From Rhabdophis nuchalis (Eukaryota; Chordata; Lepidosauria; Squamata; Natricidae): DNA of 64,000 bases. The stretch is taken from the NCBI GenBank assembly GCA_039707465.1, contig CM077644.1, forward strand, positions 203,198,462 to 203,262,461, written 5' to 3'. Shown one piece after another: positions 11,701-24,396 of this stretch (positions are counted from its first letter, which is position 1; each line of letters begins with the position of its first letter). The position numbers were made by a program, and so were the translations under genes. Under the pieces are notes generated by a model that worked only from the letters and a program-made list of their open reading frames with translations, was not told where the DNA came from and did not search any database.

Positions 11701-14700
11701 GGTTGCTGACATTGAACTTATGCTATTGTATGCACACTCAAGATTGTATCTTAACTAGCATAAATATGTTTATACTCTGATCACAGTCACTGGTATTGGA
11801 AGAAAGAAAAGACTAATAGCTGCAGAAATATAATACAATCAAATTTACTAGTTCTGTGTATGAATAATGTGTTATATATAACATATATACTTGAACTATC
11901 AGCAAGATAAATTGTTCAGTGGATCATAAGCTTCAGGCAAGGCTTATGATGAAAATATACTGTACTGTATTTAAATTCAATGGATCAAGTTTAGTGTGTC
12001 AAGTAATAAAGCATTGAATTGCTCAGCTTTTCTGGAATTGTCTCTTAATGTTTTTATGGCATTTGATCTGAAAAAAATGTATGTAAGTTTCAAACAGAGA
12101 TTATTTTCAGCATGTAAAGCATTGGCTTTAAGTCTTTCAAACTACTTCATGTCCAGTTCTTTGTGTTGTTTGTATTTCAAACAGTTATCATTTTTGCAAT
12201 AGATTTCCTGGAGAAAATTCAGATATATAGCTATAAAAACTTTTAAGATGTCTGTGATTGTTTTAGGGAACTCAATAAAAAAATCTCCGAAAGTATACAT
12301 GTCACATAATAAGCAATTGCATGATTTGCTCTACATTATGTAGATAACATTCTGAGCAAATTCATTTGAAATGAATGAAAGCTGGGTCTCCATTCATAAC
12401 ATTGCTTGTGTTGTGCATCAATAATCTGAACCAATTGAAGGAGATTTTATTTCTACGTTTTGTATTAAATACCAGTTTCTGAAAGACCTTATGTTATTTA
12501 TGTTTATTTTTGTGGTACTGAAGGTGGACACCCAGAATGCTTAATCTCCGTAGAATGTCTGTATAAATCAGCTGTATGAAATCTAGCAAATGTCAAACCA
12601 ATCCCCTTTAAAATTATTTTGAGAAATCCTAGCTGTTTGAACCTTATAGGATCCCAGTGTCTTGTTTGATAGAAATCTTACGACTATGACAGTCAGTTAT
12701 TAGACATACATTTAAAGAGCTAATCTGAGAACAAGGCCTTTGTCTTTACTTTTCCTGGGCTTCTAACCTTTAAAGGTGAGCTAGACAGCTGCAGAAAACT
12801 GATCTCATTTCCTGCCCATGGCAAGATTTTTCAAGTTCATCTTCTTTTTCCATTCTCACAAAATCTGATGAAAAAATGAAATGTCATGAAAACAAGCTCT
12901 CGGGCTAAAAAAACAGTGTCTGTCTCTGTGACAGATGTCAATTTGAAAGGCTTCAGGTCACCTGTCAGAAGTATGTCAGTGTGATCTGTATAAACTTTAA
13001 TTCAACCTCTAATACCAACATTTAACTCCTGCTTTTTAGAATATACCTTGTAAAGGACTCAAATAAAATGAAGTCACCTACTCCTCTTTCACTTTTAGCT
13101 CTGATTAATGAACCAAACTCCTAGGTACCACAGCAATAACAACAAAACCAAACAACAACAACAGCTTCCAATTTAAAAGGACAGTTTGACCTTTATGTGC
13201 CCCCTGGTAATAAACCAATCAGCGTTCTTGTAATCTAAACACAGATGCTGGGAGATAAACAAATTCTGTAGTTGTGAATAAGAATTTTGTTTGCTGTCAA
13301 AATACAATGCTAAGCAGTCCTGCACAGTTTTTAAAACAAAATATTTTGAATTACAGTAAGTTAAGATGATCTTGATTAATAAGTGTAGCAATCTAGCCTT
13401 ACATATAAGAATAATTCAGCTATTTACATGTATCTTCTGGCTCTATTTTAAGAAAATGAGTTGTGTGTGAAAATCTTTCTCTCTCATTACACACATGCAA
13501 ACACATATCGTACACACATAGTCACACCCACCCACACACCCCATGCACACATCCATGCACATACTTGATAAAATATCCTGATTACCTGAGATAGTTATAT
13601 AGTTCTCTCCATCTCCATTTTCATCTCCTTAGCGAGTATCTTCTTAAAAATCAGTGGGGCACTCTTATCTTGCCTGACCAAAGTTGTCTTTTCTTCCCAT
13701 TATCTTATTGTTAGAACAGTTAAAACATATAAATTAATAATTCATTGTAACTTTGCTGTCTCTAGTCAGTCTTGAGTTGCACACACATAGCAACAGCTTT
13801 GGGGAGCTGATCAATTAATTGCATCCTTAAATAATGTCTTTCACTAATTTCCTTTATTCTCAGGTGCTATTTTTATTTGGTCAGTTAATCCGCTCTCAAA
13901 ATGTATTATTAAAGGTTCTGCGAAGCAACATTGAATGATTATTGGTGTCATTTTGAACTAGTACTGCCACAAACTAGTTTTGTCACAAACCAGATTTCCT
14001 TTGTAAGAATAATGCTTTTTATGGCTTGATCCCTATCAAGAATGTTGACATCTTAAAAAGGGCTTAAAGAATAATAGCAGAAAGGATGAATTTTCCAGCT
14101 GAAATTAATATTTCTGAGCAGCAGGGAAATTAATGACTCTGTAACTGTACACAGGCAACGCGTTTATGTTATATGACAGAATGTTTGCAAATTTTTCTGA
14201 CTACTCTATTAGAGATCGCACCAAGTAGGGGCATCAACCAAGCATGCATTATTTAAGTGGTTGGTATGTAGTGACAATCTGGAAACTACATTGTTGTGGC
14301 TGCCTGTAAGAAAGTTCGCACTTTCTGAAGGAAATTCTTTCACCTTTGTGTGCCTATAGCATAGATCTCTCTCCGTAGCAGCTGTAAGATGCACAGGAAC
14401 TCTGTGACCTGGAAAATGTGGGACAACTGACACAAGGTGACCTTTGAATGCTGGGGTAGGCCCAATTAATTTAAAATTTTGCTTGGCCTTGTCTCTTCCA
14501 ATTTTCTAAATCCTCCAGAAAAATGATTAATGCAGCCACTGCCAATGCGAAAATATTTTTGACCCTATTAAAGTCGACCAAGGGTAAACCAAGTGTAGGC
14601 TGGCATTGTATCAAACTAGCTTTATTAAATTTGATTGGAGGATTGTATGAGGAAGGGACAGACAAGGACATGATTTTCTGCCGCAACTCCTTTTGAAATG

Positions 14701-14980
14701 AAAATATTGGGAAGAATACAAAATGCCAGTGTTGTCTGGTGAGGAGTTGCAGGATTTTAGGAGTAATTGAATCTTACTTTCTACTCTCCCCACCCTTATT
14801 TTTGTTAAATACATTGAATTTTAACAGGGGGGAATCTGTATGTCACTGTGGCTGATTTACTTTATTTATAATGGCATGGCTTCTTTCTTTTTCCTTAATT
14901 TTTATTATCCTGTCTCTTAAAAAAAACTTTCCTGCTGCCAAATTTCATACCCCATGTTTCAAACTATCTTCAAAAGGATA
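11701..14980. other. no gene seen; contains CA-rich tract and possible conserved non-coding block
   Basis: AT-rich sequence with no coding signal; frames of 67-74 aa are isolated and featureless. A CA-rich tract lies at about 13487-13561. The section 12700-13060 has mixed composition and no repeat hallmarks, and is raised as a possible conserved element. A short AAC-rich stretch is at 13136-13162. Confidence 0.6.
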
Positions 14981-15545
14981 ATTTCATTTCATTTCATTTT
15001 ATTGAATTTATATACCGCCCCACTCTCCCCAAAGGGACTCGGGGCGGTGTAGAGGAAAAGTTAAAACACAAATAAGACCATACAAAGATAAATACATCCT
15101 AAAATCACTAAAATCCTATTAAATTTGATAATACATGCTAAAATCAATTTAAAAACCCCTATACAAATTTAATTTAATTTAAAATCAGTCACTAATATAG
15201 TCTCGGAGGTTAAGCCAGGCCAGCCAAGTGAAAGAAATGAGTCTTTAGATGTTTGCGGAAGAGTCGCAGGTCCGTGATGTTTCTAAGATCAGGGGGTAGG
15301 TCGTTCCAGAGGGCAGGGCCCGCCACAGAGAAGGCTCTTCCCCTGGGCGTCGCGAGCCGGCATTGCCCGGCCGTAGGCACCCGGAGAAGGCCCTCTCTGT
15401 GGGAGCGGATTGGTCGAAGGGATGTATGGGGTAGGAGGCAGTCTTGCAGATAGCTAGGACCCGTGCCATGGAGCGCTTTAAAGATGATAATCAACACCTT
15501 GAAGTGCACCCGAAAAGCCACATAGGATAATGCCACGCATCCAAT
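14981..15545 (-). mobile_element. 5'-truncated L2 LINE 3' end
   Basis: On the minus strand a frame (about 15535 to 15210) reads the C-terminal end of an L2 ORF2: 'FKVLIIIFKALHGTGPSYL', 'PHTSLRPIRSHREGLL', 'PALWNDLPPDLRNI' and 'KTHFFHLAGLA' before a stop. The 3' UTR follows and ends in a hairpin, 15014-15021 (ACCGCCCC) pairing with 15041-15048 (GGGGCGGT). The tail at 14981-14999 is (ATTTC)n on the plus strand. The frame is open over about 110 codons and keeps the segment lost by frameshift in the 58.2-kb copy, so this copy is fairly young. The 5' truncation is typical of aborted reverse transcription. Confidence 0.92.
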
Positions 15546-15629
15546 GGCATCATGCCACTGAATGATTCTAACTTGTTTCAAGGTATTTAGATGATTGCTG
15601 CTTGGAGACATAAAAGGACAAATCTATGG

Positions 15630-15815
15630 GTATTCTCAGTCATCCAGATCATGGTTGTATAAAAGGTACTTTTTCAAAAGGCAAGGCAATCTTTCCATTC
15701 TCCACCATTCAGTCAGAATTGAGACAGCTTCTTGGGTAAGAAGTGAAACATCTTCAAAGAAAAACGAAGTTCAGTTGCCTTTTGAAAAAGCACCTTTGAG
15801 ACATGGAAGGACAGG
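15630..15815 (+). repeat. unassigned interspersed repeat fragment with inverted repeat
   Basis: The 16-bp word CTTTTTCAAAAGGCAA (15669-15684) recurs as its exact reverse complement at 15775-15790. The intervening text includes GAAGTGAAACATCTTCAAAG, a phrase I have met in vertebrate dispersed repeats, possibly Penelope-like. The family name is uncertain, and no ends or duplications were defined. Confidence 0.4.
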
Positions 15816-16674
15816 ATAAACTCTTGTTACATGAATGAATGCTTGTTTATGTAAAGTAAGATTTGGTCCATAAGCAATGTTATTATAAAAATTATTTAAG
15901 AACTACTTGTGTGTTTCAGCATGCAAAAGTTATTTCCAGACATTAACTGTGAGTTATAATATGTTTTGTACAATCTTCATAGATTGATTCATTGATTCAC
16001 TAGTGGTGATCTTTTATATCCTAAGAATGTAGAGTTATATAGACTTTTCTGCTTTAGCTTTACTACAGTCTTTTCAAATTATTTAACAGTTGGTCAACTT
16101 TTGAGTAATAGGGTTGACTAAGAATTCAAAGTAAGATTTTTTGCTTCTAGCCAAACACATTGCATTCTGTGCTGCACAAATTTAATACCCAAGTTTAAGT
16201 TACACAGTGGATTTGGATTATGTGCAATGGATCATACCCACAAAAGGGTGTGGACAAACTAATAGCTAAGGGAATAAAAACTTACCTATTAAAAAGAAGT
16301 GAAGAAAGGGACTAGGGATGACATGATAGCAGTAGTTCAATATTTGAATTTGCCAAAAAGAAGAGGAGAGAAACAATCTAATACTAAGAAGAAATTTTCT
16401 AACAGTGAGAACAATTAACACCAGGAATCCGGAATCTAGCCACTGAAATTAGTACCAACTATTGCTTATGAATAATCTTTAAAGGAGTATACATAGAGTG
16501 AATTACAGCAGTTTCATAACTGGTGTACCTACTGAAGGATGGCCTAGCCATTGCTTCTTTCTGCTGTTTAAGCAGAAGCCAAGAGTGCAGGAAACACTCC
16601 GAGTCATGAACTAATCTCTTAAAGAGAACCATGACTTCTCTGAATTGACTAATTTTCAGAACAGATAATAATAA
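15816..16674. other. no gene seen
   Basis: AT-rich unique sequence. A 112-aa minus-strand frame at 16459-16797 overlaps the L2 tail downstream and shows no domain. No gene is supported. Confidence 0.65.
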
Positions 16675-17131
16675 TAATAATAAATTTAATTTGTAGACCG
16701 CTCCCTCTCCCCGAAGGGACTCAGAGCGGTGCACAGGGGAATTAAAAATGTACAAACATAAATACAGCAGAAATTTATATAAAATCAGATTAAACAATTT
16801 ATCCCTGCGCTAAAAACCCAAAATACTAAAAACTAAAACCCCTTAAAAACCCAATTAAAACAATTTAAATGTTCAGACTTAGAGGCTGGAAGGTAGGTTA
16901 GGCCAGGCCGGCCAGTTGGAATAAATAAGTCTTGAGCTTTTGTCGGAAGGCGCGGAGGTCCGTGGTTGTCCTGAGGTCGGGGGGTAGGTCGTTCCATAGA
17001 GCTGGACCCGCGACAGAGAAGGCCCTTCCCCTGGGTGTCGCCCACTGGCATTGCCTAGTGGACAGCACCTGGAGAAGTCCCTCTCTGTCGGAGCGAATCA
17101 GTCGGAGGGATGTATGGGGTAGGATGCGATC
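16675..17131 (-). mobile_element. 5'-truncated L2 LINE 3' end
   Basis: Opens on the plus strand with an (ATA)n tail, then the hairpin arms ACCGCTC (from 16696) and GAGCGGT (to 16730). The coding 3' end follows, about 16900-17130 on the minus strand, with decayed counterparts of 'FHLAGLA' and 'ALWNDLPP'. This reading is broken: reading frames on both strands are now short. It shares length class and layout with 14981-15545 but is more diverged. Confidence 0.9.
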
Positions 17132-17321
17132 TGTTACAAGATTGTCTCAATATCAATAGAGAACAAGCCTTTTTGGGGGGGCTAGCATTTAATTTGATCT
17201 TCATTTGTTCTATCTAGATCTTTAAAACTTCCAGATTGTTCAGGGATTCAGGGAATTTTCAGCATGGTTCAAGGTGCCAATTTTGGGTGTTGCCAGCATA
17301 TTTTCAACAATTCACCCAAAT

Positions 17322-17545
17322 GTGTTAAATTTTATTTGTCAACAAAGAAATAAACGGAGCATAGTATAGATCTATTTCAAGCTATTTAGCTCTCATCAGG
17401 TAGCCATACCTTTCTAGGATTTGAACCTGGGATGCTTACATATTAGGGTAGGGCTAGCTGATCAGAGCTAAATAGGTTGAAATAGATCTATACTAGTCTC
17501 TCTCTATTTCTTTGTCAGTAATATAAATTTAACCCAAAATAGTTT
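17322..17545. mobile_element. inverted-repeat element with a B-box-like motif
   Basis: The left arm (about 17322-17405) and right arm (about 17456-17545) are imperfect reverse complements over roughly 80-90 bp; both contain the word TATAGATCTATTTCAA or its complement. Between them the minus strand carries GGTTCAAATCC (complement of about 17419-17429), an exact match to a tRNA-type B box. It is either a foldback MITE or two opposed copies of a SINE fragment. No target duplication was defined. Confidence 0.6.
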
Positions 17546-19639
17546 GTCATGAAAGCGACTGCCTACGAAGGCTCCTGGATTGGGGCTGAAGGGCGAAAGG
17601 GAAGCAGTATGCTCCTTCCCATATTTGGGTAGGACCAGGTTGACCTGTAGGAAAAAAACATTTAATTCACCAAATCTAGCAAATGATCTCCCAACGCTAT
17701 CATGTTAAATAACACGGGGAAAGCAGTAAAACCTAAGCAAGCTCAGATTGGTGTTTCCAAGAGCTCAAATATGTTTGTTTCCAGATGACATTGACTTAAT
17801 TACGCATTGAAGCAGGATCAGTTCAACCATAAAATTCTGACCCCAACCCATGAAATCTTTCCAGAAAGATACTGTGATCAATGTTATTGAATTCTACTAA
17901 TAATTCAATAACCCTAACCTTAGCCCTATTAGAACAAAAAAGGACACATTTCCCTGGTCGACATCCCAATTTTGGTTAGAGCAATCTATGCCATTTCTGA
18001 ATTTCAACTGAAAACTATCTGGATAACTTTTCATCTAGAGTCTTCCATAATTGTTTGTTCTTTTCTATTTCTCCTTGAAACACATCAGATTCAAACTCTG
18101 GTCTTGTTTTGGAGAGTCTCCAAGGAGTGCATTCTGTTTTTTCAAAAAAGTCTTCAACTGAATATGGTTAAATTTATCTCTCCACTTAGAGGAGGAGAAA
18201 CTCCACAATTTACTTATGAACCCATATATCACTATTCAGTTAGGAACATATGGCTAGGAAAGCAGGCTGATGAGTGTATATTTTAGGAAATAAGGAATTG
18301 TGTGATCCCCCCCTCTCACAATCTAACCAGAAGGATAAATGAATCCAGTTTGGATAACAGAAATCTGCTCATGTGGGATTGGAGTTAGTTGGTAAAATAT
18401 ATACAAAGGTCACTTAGAAAACCGGATGCTGAACTATATTTATTCTGGAAAGAATAGAGGCTAGATTCAATAGCCATACCCACTCCTCTTATGAATTTCA
18501 TCTTTATCTAGCAAAATATATAGCAAAAAATCTGTTCATTACAAAAAGGTTTATTAGTATTTCTTTTTTCTTTGGTTCATTCATATAGGTACTTGGAATT
18601 ACCTTATATATAATGGTACCATTGGAAAAAATAAAAAAATAAAAATAATGAATATTTCAATCCCAGTAACAACTTTAAAATATTTTCAGATTTATATTAA
18701 GTTATACTTTAAAAATAAGTAAGAAATAAAAAAGTACAAAATTAAGATGTTTTACTTGTGTAAGACTATTTAAAGAAGTACAACTGTAAGTACCAGGCAT
18801 ACAAGTTGATTTAAACATAGAATAGTGAGAATCATTATAATATGATGAATAATTTTGAGGTTGATATGAACAAAATTGTGGAAATTGTAAATCCTTGCTA
18901 ATTGATTGAAAAATTGATGCAAACCTAGAGATCTATTATAGGCACCTTTGTTTTATGTTATGTCGGATATTTAATAATAATTCTCCTTCACTGTTAATGT
19001 TTTGAATCCATTACTTGCCTTAAATTGAACAACTACAACTAAAAGCATTTTTTTTTTGCTTTTGTGTTTATCTTTTTATTGGGAAGATATTCAAAGAGTA
19101 TGCTGCCATTATGCTATACCCTAAGTACATTAATCAAGTGCTCATTCCTTGTTTAAAAGGAGGGGAATTCCTATGTATCTTTTGCAATGAAAAAACTGAT
19201 TTCAGTTTCACAAATTAGCTATAGATATGTTTGGGATCATAGATCTATTTAAGAAAAAAATATTTATATTAGGGACTGATGGAAAGATTTGCCTGTATAT
19301 TCCAATATCAGATAATTCAAAAATGAAGGAAGTGTTGTATTATATCCAGTAAGTCTCTGTGTTAATGGAATATCTCCTGCTTGTGATATGGAAAGGGAAA
19401 GATATGATCTCCTGAACACTCATAATCTGCCCCTCAGACTGGAGCAATTCTGGGGTGAAAATCCAATGTACAGCCTTCAGTTTTTGTCATAAGTCAAACA
19501 ATACCATATACTGTAAACATTCTTCTTCATGATCTTTTCTTCTGTTGCTCTTCAATTACTTTGGATTGAGACTTCATGGCCTAAATGGCATTTCAAGCAT
19601 ATTAGATTCTTTAATATTTTTATGTTTAATGAATTACTG
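17546..19639. other. no gene seen
   Basis: AT-rich unique sequence, including poly-A/T-rich stretches around 18620-18740. The only frame over 100 aa (17972-18286, plus) has no recognisable domain and no compositional shift. No RNA gene was seen. Confidence 0.65.
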
Positions 19640-19975
19640 AAGGTAAAGGTAAAGGTAAATGAGTCCCTGTGGGTTTTACTCTTCTAGAGGTAGCTGACTT
19701 TAGGGGCCAATACTCATCTCCGTTTCTTTTGGCAGTTGAGCTACCACTGTCCAAAGACGTTTCCACAGTCATGTGGCCAGCATGATATCATGTGGCAGCA
19801 TAAAGCATATGTACTTCCCACTGAAGTGGTATCTATTTATCAACTTGCATTTCATGTTTTTGGACTGCTAGATTGGGAGGAGCTAAGGCAATTGAAGGGA
19901 GCTCACTCAGTTACAGAATGGTAAGTCTCGAACCGCCAGAGTACAGACCTTCTCCAGCACTGAATGTAAAATACC
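19640..19975 (-). mobile_element. tRNA-derived SINE with (ACCTTT)n tail, copy 1
   Basis: On the minus strand a B-box-like GGTTCGAGACT (complement of about 19925-19936) lies near the 5' side. The element ends in (ACCTTT)n, seen on the plus strand as AGGTAAAGGTAAAGGTAAAT at 19640-19659. Internal words such as CTCATCTCCGTTTC and TCATGTGGCCAGCATGA are shared in related form with 47749-48032. I do not have a secure family name. Copy 1 keeps both tail and head. Confidence 0.65.
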
Positions 19976-21979
19976 TTTTAAAATGCCATTTAGTCTGTCT
20001 ATCTATCCCTGTCCCATGGCAGTTTCTGAAATATTTACAAATGCATTGCAGGCACATTTGGCTGAAACAAGATCAGTAGCAACCTATGTAATCTTCTTAG
20101 ATCAAATTTAATGTTTGGAAAGCAAAGGAGTGAGTACAAGGATAACTAAGGGGAGGAATTTAGTTTAGTATTAAGAAGCTCTGGTATTCAACCTTATTTG
20201 TGAAAAGAAATTCAGATGAAAATTCTCAGTTATTCTAGAGGAAGCAAATTTGATTCCCACCTAAAATATAAATGGCACGTACCTCTTCATAAAAAAGGTT
20301 TATTTACTGTCACCATATTCAATTTGTCAGAGATGCCATATATAAAAAAGTATCTTAATGTAAATCTGATTAACTATTGGAAAAGCTATGTAGGAAAGAG
20401 GCCATGCTAGTATTTATTTATATTTATTTAAATTATTTCTATGATCCGTCTCACAGCACGTAAAAATGGTGCAAAAAAAAATTCTTAGCAGACTACAACT
20501 TCAAAGACTTTTCAATATTCACACATAAACATTTGTTTTGTTTTGTGCAAGTGTGTTTGTTCATTGAATTTTTATGTTAGTTTTTTGTTATGTTCTAACT
20601 GAAGTCTTAGGCTGTTTCCATGTTTTTGAAACTAAAAAGGATATTCAGATTTTTTTTAAAAAAAATCAATTTTCCTGTATTTTTAACATCCTAATTTTTC
20701 TGTAGACCTAGCTCAGATTTTTATTACATTATTAGCAAAAGTTAAATTTAAAAATTAAGCATTTTATCACAGCATAACATTTTTGCTCAAGCTTATCTAT
20801 AAACATTTCTTAGTCATTATTGATCATACTTTTAATTTATGCGTTATCAAATATTTTGATTGATTTATTACTTGTGCATTTTGTATACATAAAAATCCAC
20901 TGATGGTTTTGAACAAATTCAACCAATCAAAAAAATCCACAATGGCATTAGTTATTCACCCAATTACAATTTTGTTTGTTCAGCCTGATCATGTGGAGAT
21001 AACTTAAAATATCAGAACACTGCGATATGCTAAAACTTCTCTAATGTCACATTTTGTTATATAGAGTTACAATGAGAAGAAATTTAACAGGATGTGACAT
21101 GGTGTAAGTGATGCACTGACATGTATAATTTAAAAACTACACTCTTGTTGGAAGCAGACACCTGCAATTAATTTTGATATTGGGAATTCAAAATGAAACT
21201 GATGATTAAAGCCAGAAGGGACTTGGCAAACACATTAAGCTCATGAACTAGGGCAGCCCCTCTGTTTAGTAAACAGTATATTTGTTTACTCAAAAGATGT
21301 TACGTGTGAAGTCAAGATGTAACCTTCCGATTTACTGATATGGTCACACCACATTTTAGAAAAATCAATTATATTTTATAATAACATATAGTGTAAGCAA
21401 TGCTTTTTGTTCTTTGTTGGGGTTCTGTTTCTGATTTTTAATGAAGGTTCTATTCTCTTTCAGGAAAATTGAATTATGTCAATACAGGAAGGTACTCAGC
21501 TTTTACAGAATTATGCAAACCTTTTATAAGCCTGAAGAAATTTGTGTCATTCTCTTTCTTGCTCACTTTCTCCAGATGAAGAACATATATACATTTTAAC
21601 AGAATTAGTGTCATATCTTATTTACCCTTTGCCATGAAATGTTGTATTTGCAAGGCAGTTCACACTGGTCATTTTTCTTGTAGAAAATAAGAAAAAGCTT
21701 TTCTGTTTCAGCATGCAGGAATTAGAACACAGCACGTCACTTCTGAAGTCCCTTTGTCTTGTGGATTAGACCTGGAACCTGGATCTGCCACTTGAGTTTA
21801 AGCAGAGAGATCTGCCAGTTCTCCTGGTCCTCTCAAAGCCTGGTTCACAGGCGGAGTTGGAACTGGAAAATGTTTGAATCCCACCATTGCCTGGAATCAT
21901 GTGGCTCTTTATGGACTGCCCCAACCACAAGATGGTGTATCCTGATTCCCTGTCTGAGGCTGAAGAGAGGGATTTATTT
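19976..21979. other. no gene seen
   Basis: AT-rich unique sequence with poly-A/T patches near 20470, 20645 and 20665. No coding domain and no repeat ends recognised. Confidence 0.65.
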
Positions 21980-22041
21980 TTTATTTTTATTTTTCACATT
22001 TGTAACCCGCACCCATCTCACCACAAAGGGACTCGGGGCGG
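21980..22041 (-). mobile_element. short L2-type 3' tail
   Basis: The plus strand shows an ATTTTT-rich tail, then a ...CCCGCACC... arm and GGGACTCGGGGCGG, the L2 3' hairpin in reverse. Only about 60 bp are retained, so this is a severely 5'-truncated insertion or an L2-tailed SINE end. Confidence 0.65.
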
Positions 22042-22237
22042 CGAGTCCCTTTGTCACATCTTAGCAGAAGCCCCCTTCTGGGACTATGCCAGTTCTTTCT
22101 TATATCAGAAAAGAATCCAATTGTTTATGTAGAGAAATAGTCATGGATTCTCTGCCCTTTTTGCTTCCAACTGGAATGGAATATATGCCAGTCCTGGGGT
22201 TGCTAGGGGAGAGTCTAATCCTGGAATTTATGTTTAT

Positions 22238-22252
22238 CTATGTGTGTGTGTG

Positions 22253-22350
<98 letters not shown>

Positions 22351-22440
22351 CCTACCTACCTACCTACCTACCTACCTACCTACCTACCTACCTACCCACT
22401 CACCCACCCACCCACCCACCCACCCACCTTCCTACCTATC
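22238..22440. repeat. compound microsatellite (TG)n-(TATC)n-(CCTA)n-(CCCA)n
   Basis: A short (TG)n is followed by about 24 units of TATC up to 22350, about 11 units of CCTA/TACC to 22395, and CCCA/CACC units to about 22428. Long frames across it (repeated YLSI, then YLPT) are translations of the repeat, not genes. Confidence 0.98.
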
Positions 22441-24388
22441 TCAAGTGAGGATATATCTATGGAGCTATATCAAATGCAGATTTATCATTGATTACAGTTG
22501 TTTTCTTTTCAATAATTTGTAAATAGCATTTGTAAGTGATTGCATATTTTTATATGTTTAGATGTTCCACAGAGTATTGCCAGGGATTGATACTATATCA
22601 TATAAAATCTAACATCATGAGATGTTTCTGATATCTTAATAGGGAATAGCATTATAGTTAACATCACTTCTTTTACTGGGTTATAAAAGCCTAAAGTTTG
22701 AAGACTTTGATATTGAAAGTCATGTAATTGTGACAAAATAAAAATTGTAGCATTGAAAACTGACTTCTTTAGCTATTAAATCCTGCTCTGTTAAGATACA
22801 ATCAAATAATGGAGGCATAGAATCATGAAATCTTATAACTAGAATTCTGAAGCTATTCCAACAGAGATGTTCTAAATTCATATTTCAAATGTTTTGCATG
22901 GATCAAACACACAACACAGAAATTGGGACCTTCTTATTCATGTAGGAATACATATAGCAATCATTCAGAAAGCCTGAGGGGAAAAAATAGAAACCTTTTT
23001 GGCAAAGTTCCTAAACGCATTTTATTTCATGTCTCCCACCTTGCTAATTAGCTGCTTTTCACACCCTGCAAATTCTAGAGATTATTGTACAATGTATTTT
23101 TTTTTTAGTTTTCAACATAGATCAGATCTCAGAAGCTTCTAAAATTTGGAATAATACACTCAAAGCTTAATTTTTCCCTTCCGTTTTGAAGGACATACAG
23201 AAAAGGAACAAATCAAAATGTCATCAGGAAGCATGCTGTCCTATTAACTAGAAAAAAGTAGCAGTAACTCCTGTGGACTTTTATCTATTAAAGCACTTAA
23301 TACTATATCACTCAATTACATGATAGACATCTTTTGGCCATGTATTTCTGCAGCAGGTCCCTTCATCTTTAATAGAAGCCTTATAATGGGACCATATGGC
23401 TTTATAGCAATGTAAGAATGTTAATCTATCTTCTAGAGCTGCCCGAAGCATTACATGAGTCCTAATATGTATTCAAGATTGAGAGCATCCTATTTTAAAC
23501 ACAGGCAAAAGAAGAGACGCCTGATCAGGTGGCAAAATGATTACTGTACAATGAGCTGTTGGGAAACCTGTAAAGCATCAGGCCTTCTCTCAAATGTAAT
23601 TGGTCTCTAGGGAAAATGTAGTCCACTCTTTTAAAAGCCCTTTACACCTTCTCAGCCAGAGGACGATTGCAAGGAGAATCAGAAAACAAAACAAAACTCC
23701 AAAATGAAACTTGGGACAGCAATATCGTATATTAGGAAGTCAAAGTTTGCACCTAGGAAAAATAATATACCCATCACAGTCAACAGAAGGGTGACATTTC
23801 CTTAAAAATGTGTTGTCCAAAAATGGTATGAAGATGAAACGAAAAGACTTGTGAGAAGCAAATATTAAATTCTAATATTTGGAGAAGATTCTTCTATGAT
23901 CAAAAGTTCAATTTTGCTGCCATGCAGACAATCTCTTAGGTACCTTGACTCTAATTTCCATTTTGTGTAATAAGGTTGATCGAGCTAGGACAAGAAAACA
24001 GCAGACACAGTGTGCCTATCCTGTACTGACCTAGATCACAGGACTTATTCTCACTGTATGCCAAAACTTCTCCCTTGCAGTCAGTCCCTGTGTTGTCCCT
24101 GAAGTGAGAGGAAAATGTATAAATATGAATTGTGCTGCTCCACAATTACCCTTTTTGGTGCTTCGGCAACTAGATTGAGCAATTGTCCTTCTACCATTTG
24201 ATGCAAGATTGTTTGAGAGGATTGAATAGTGCATTCCATGCTATCCTTTTCCTTCCCTATTAGTGGGAAAGTCAAACAAAATCATGTTCCTGAATGCACA
24301 GTGGGATGAGATTAGGGATTCCCACCATAAGTTTAATTTTTCTATTTATGTAGCCTTTATTTATTTATTTTATGTATTTATTGACTAC
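22441..24388. other. no gene seen; possible conserved block at 23480-23700
   Basis: AT-rich DNA without coding frames of interest. Short frames near 24.0-24.3 kb on the minus strand overlap each other in three phases. A (TTTA)-rich patch lies near 24357-24375, just before the hAT MITE. Confidence 0.6.
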
Positions 24389-24396
24389 ATATATAC

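Noticed and set aside
15725..15770. Hammerhead-ribozyme core in the repeat fragment
   Set aside because: A GAAAC is present, but the CUGANGA box and the required pairing stems are not.
22086..22522. Three frames reading repeated YLSI/YLPT, like a membrane repeat protein
   Set aside because: Pure translation of the TATC/CCTA microsatellite, open in all three phases.
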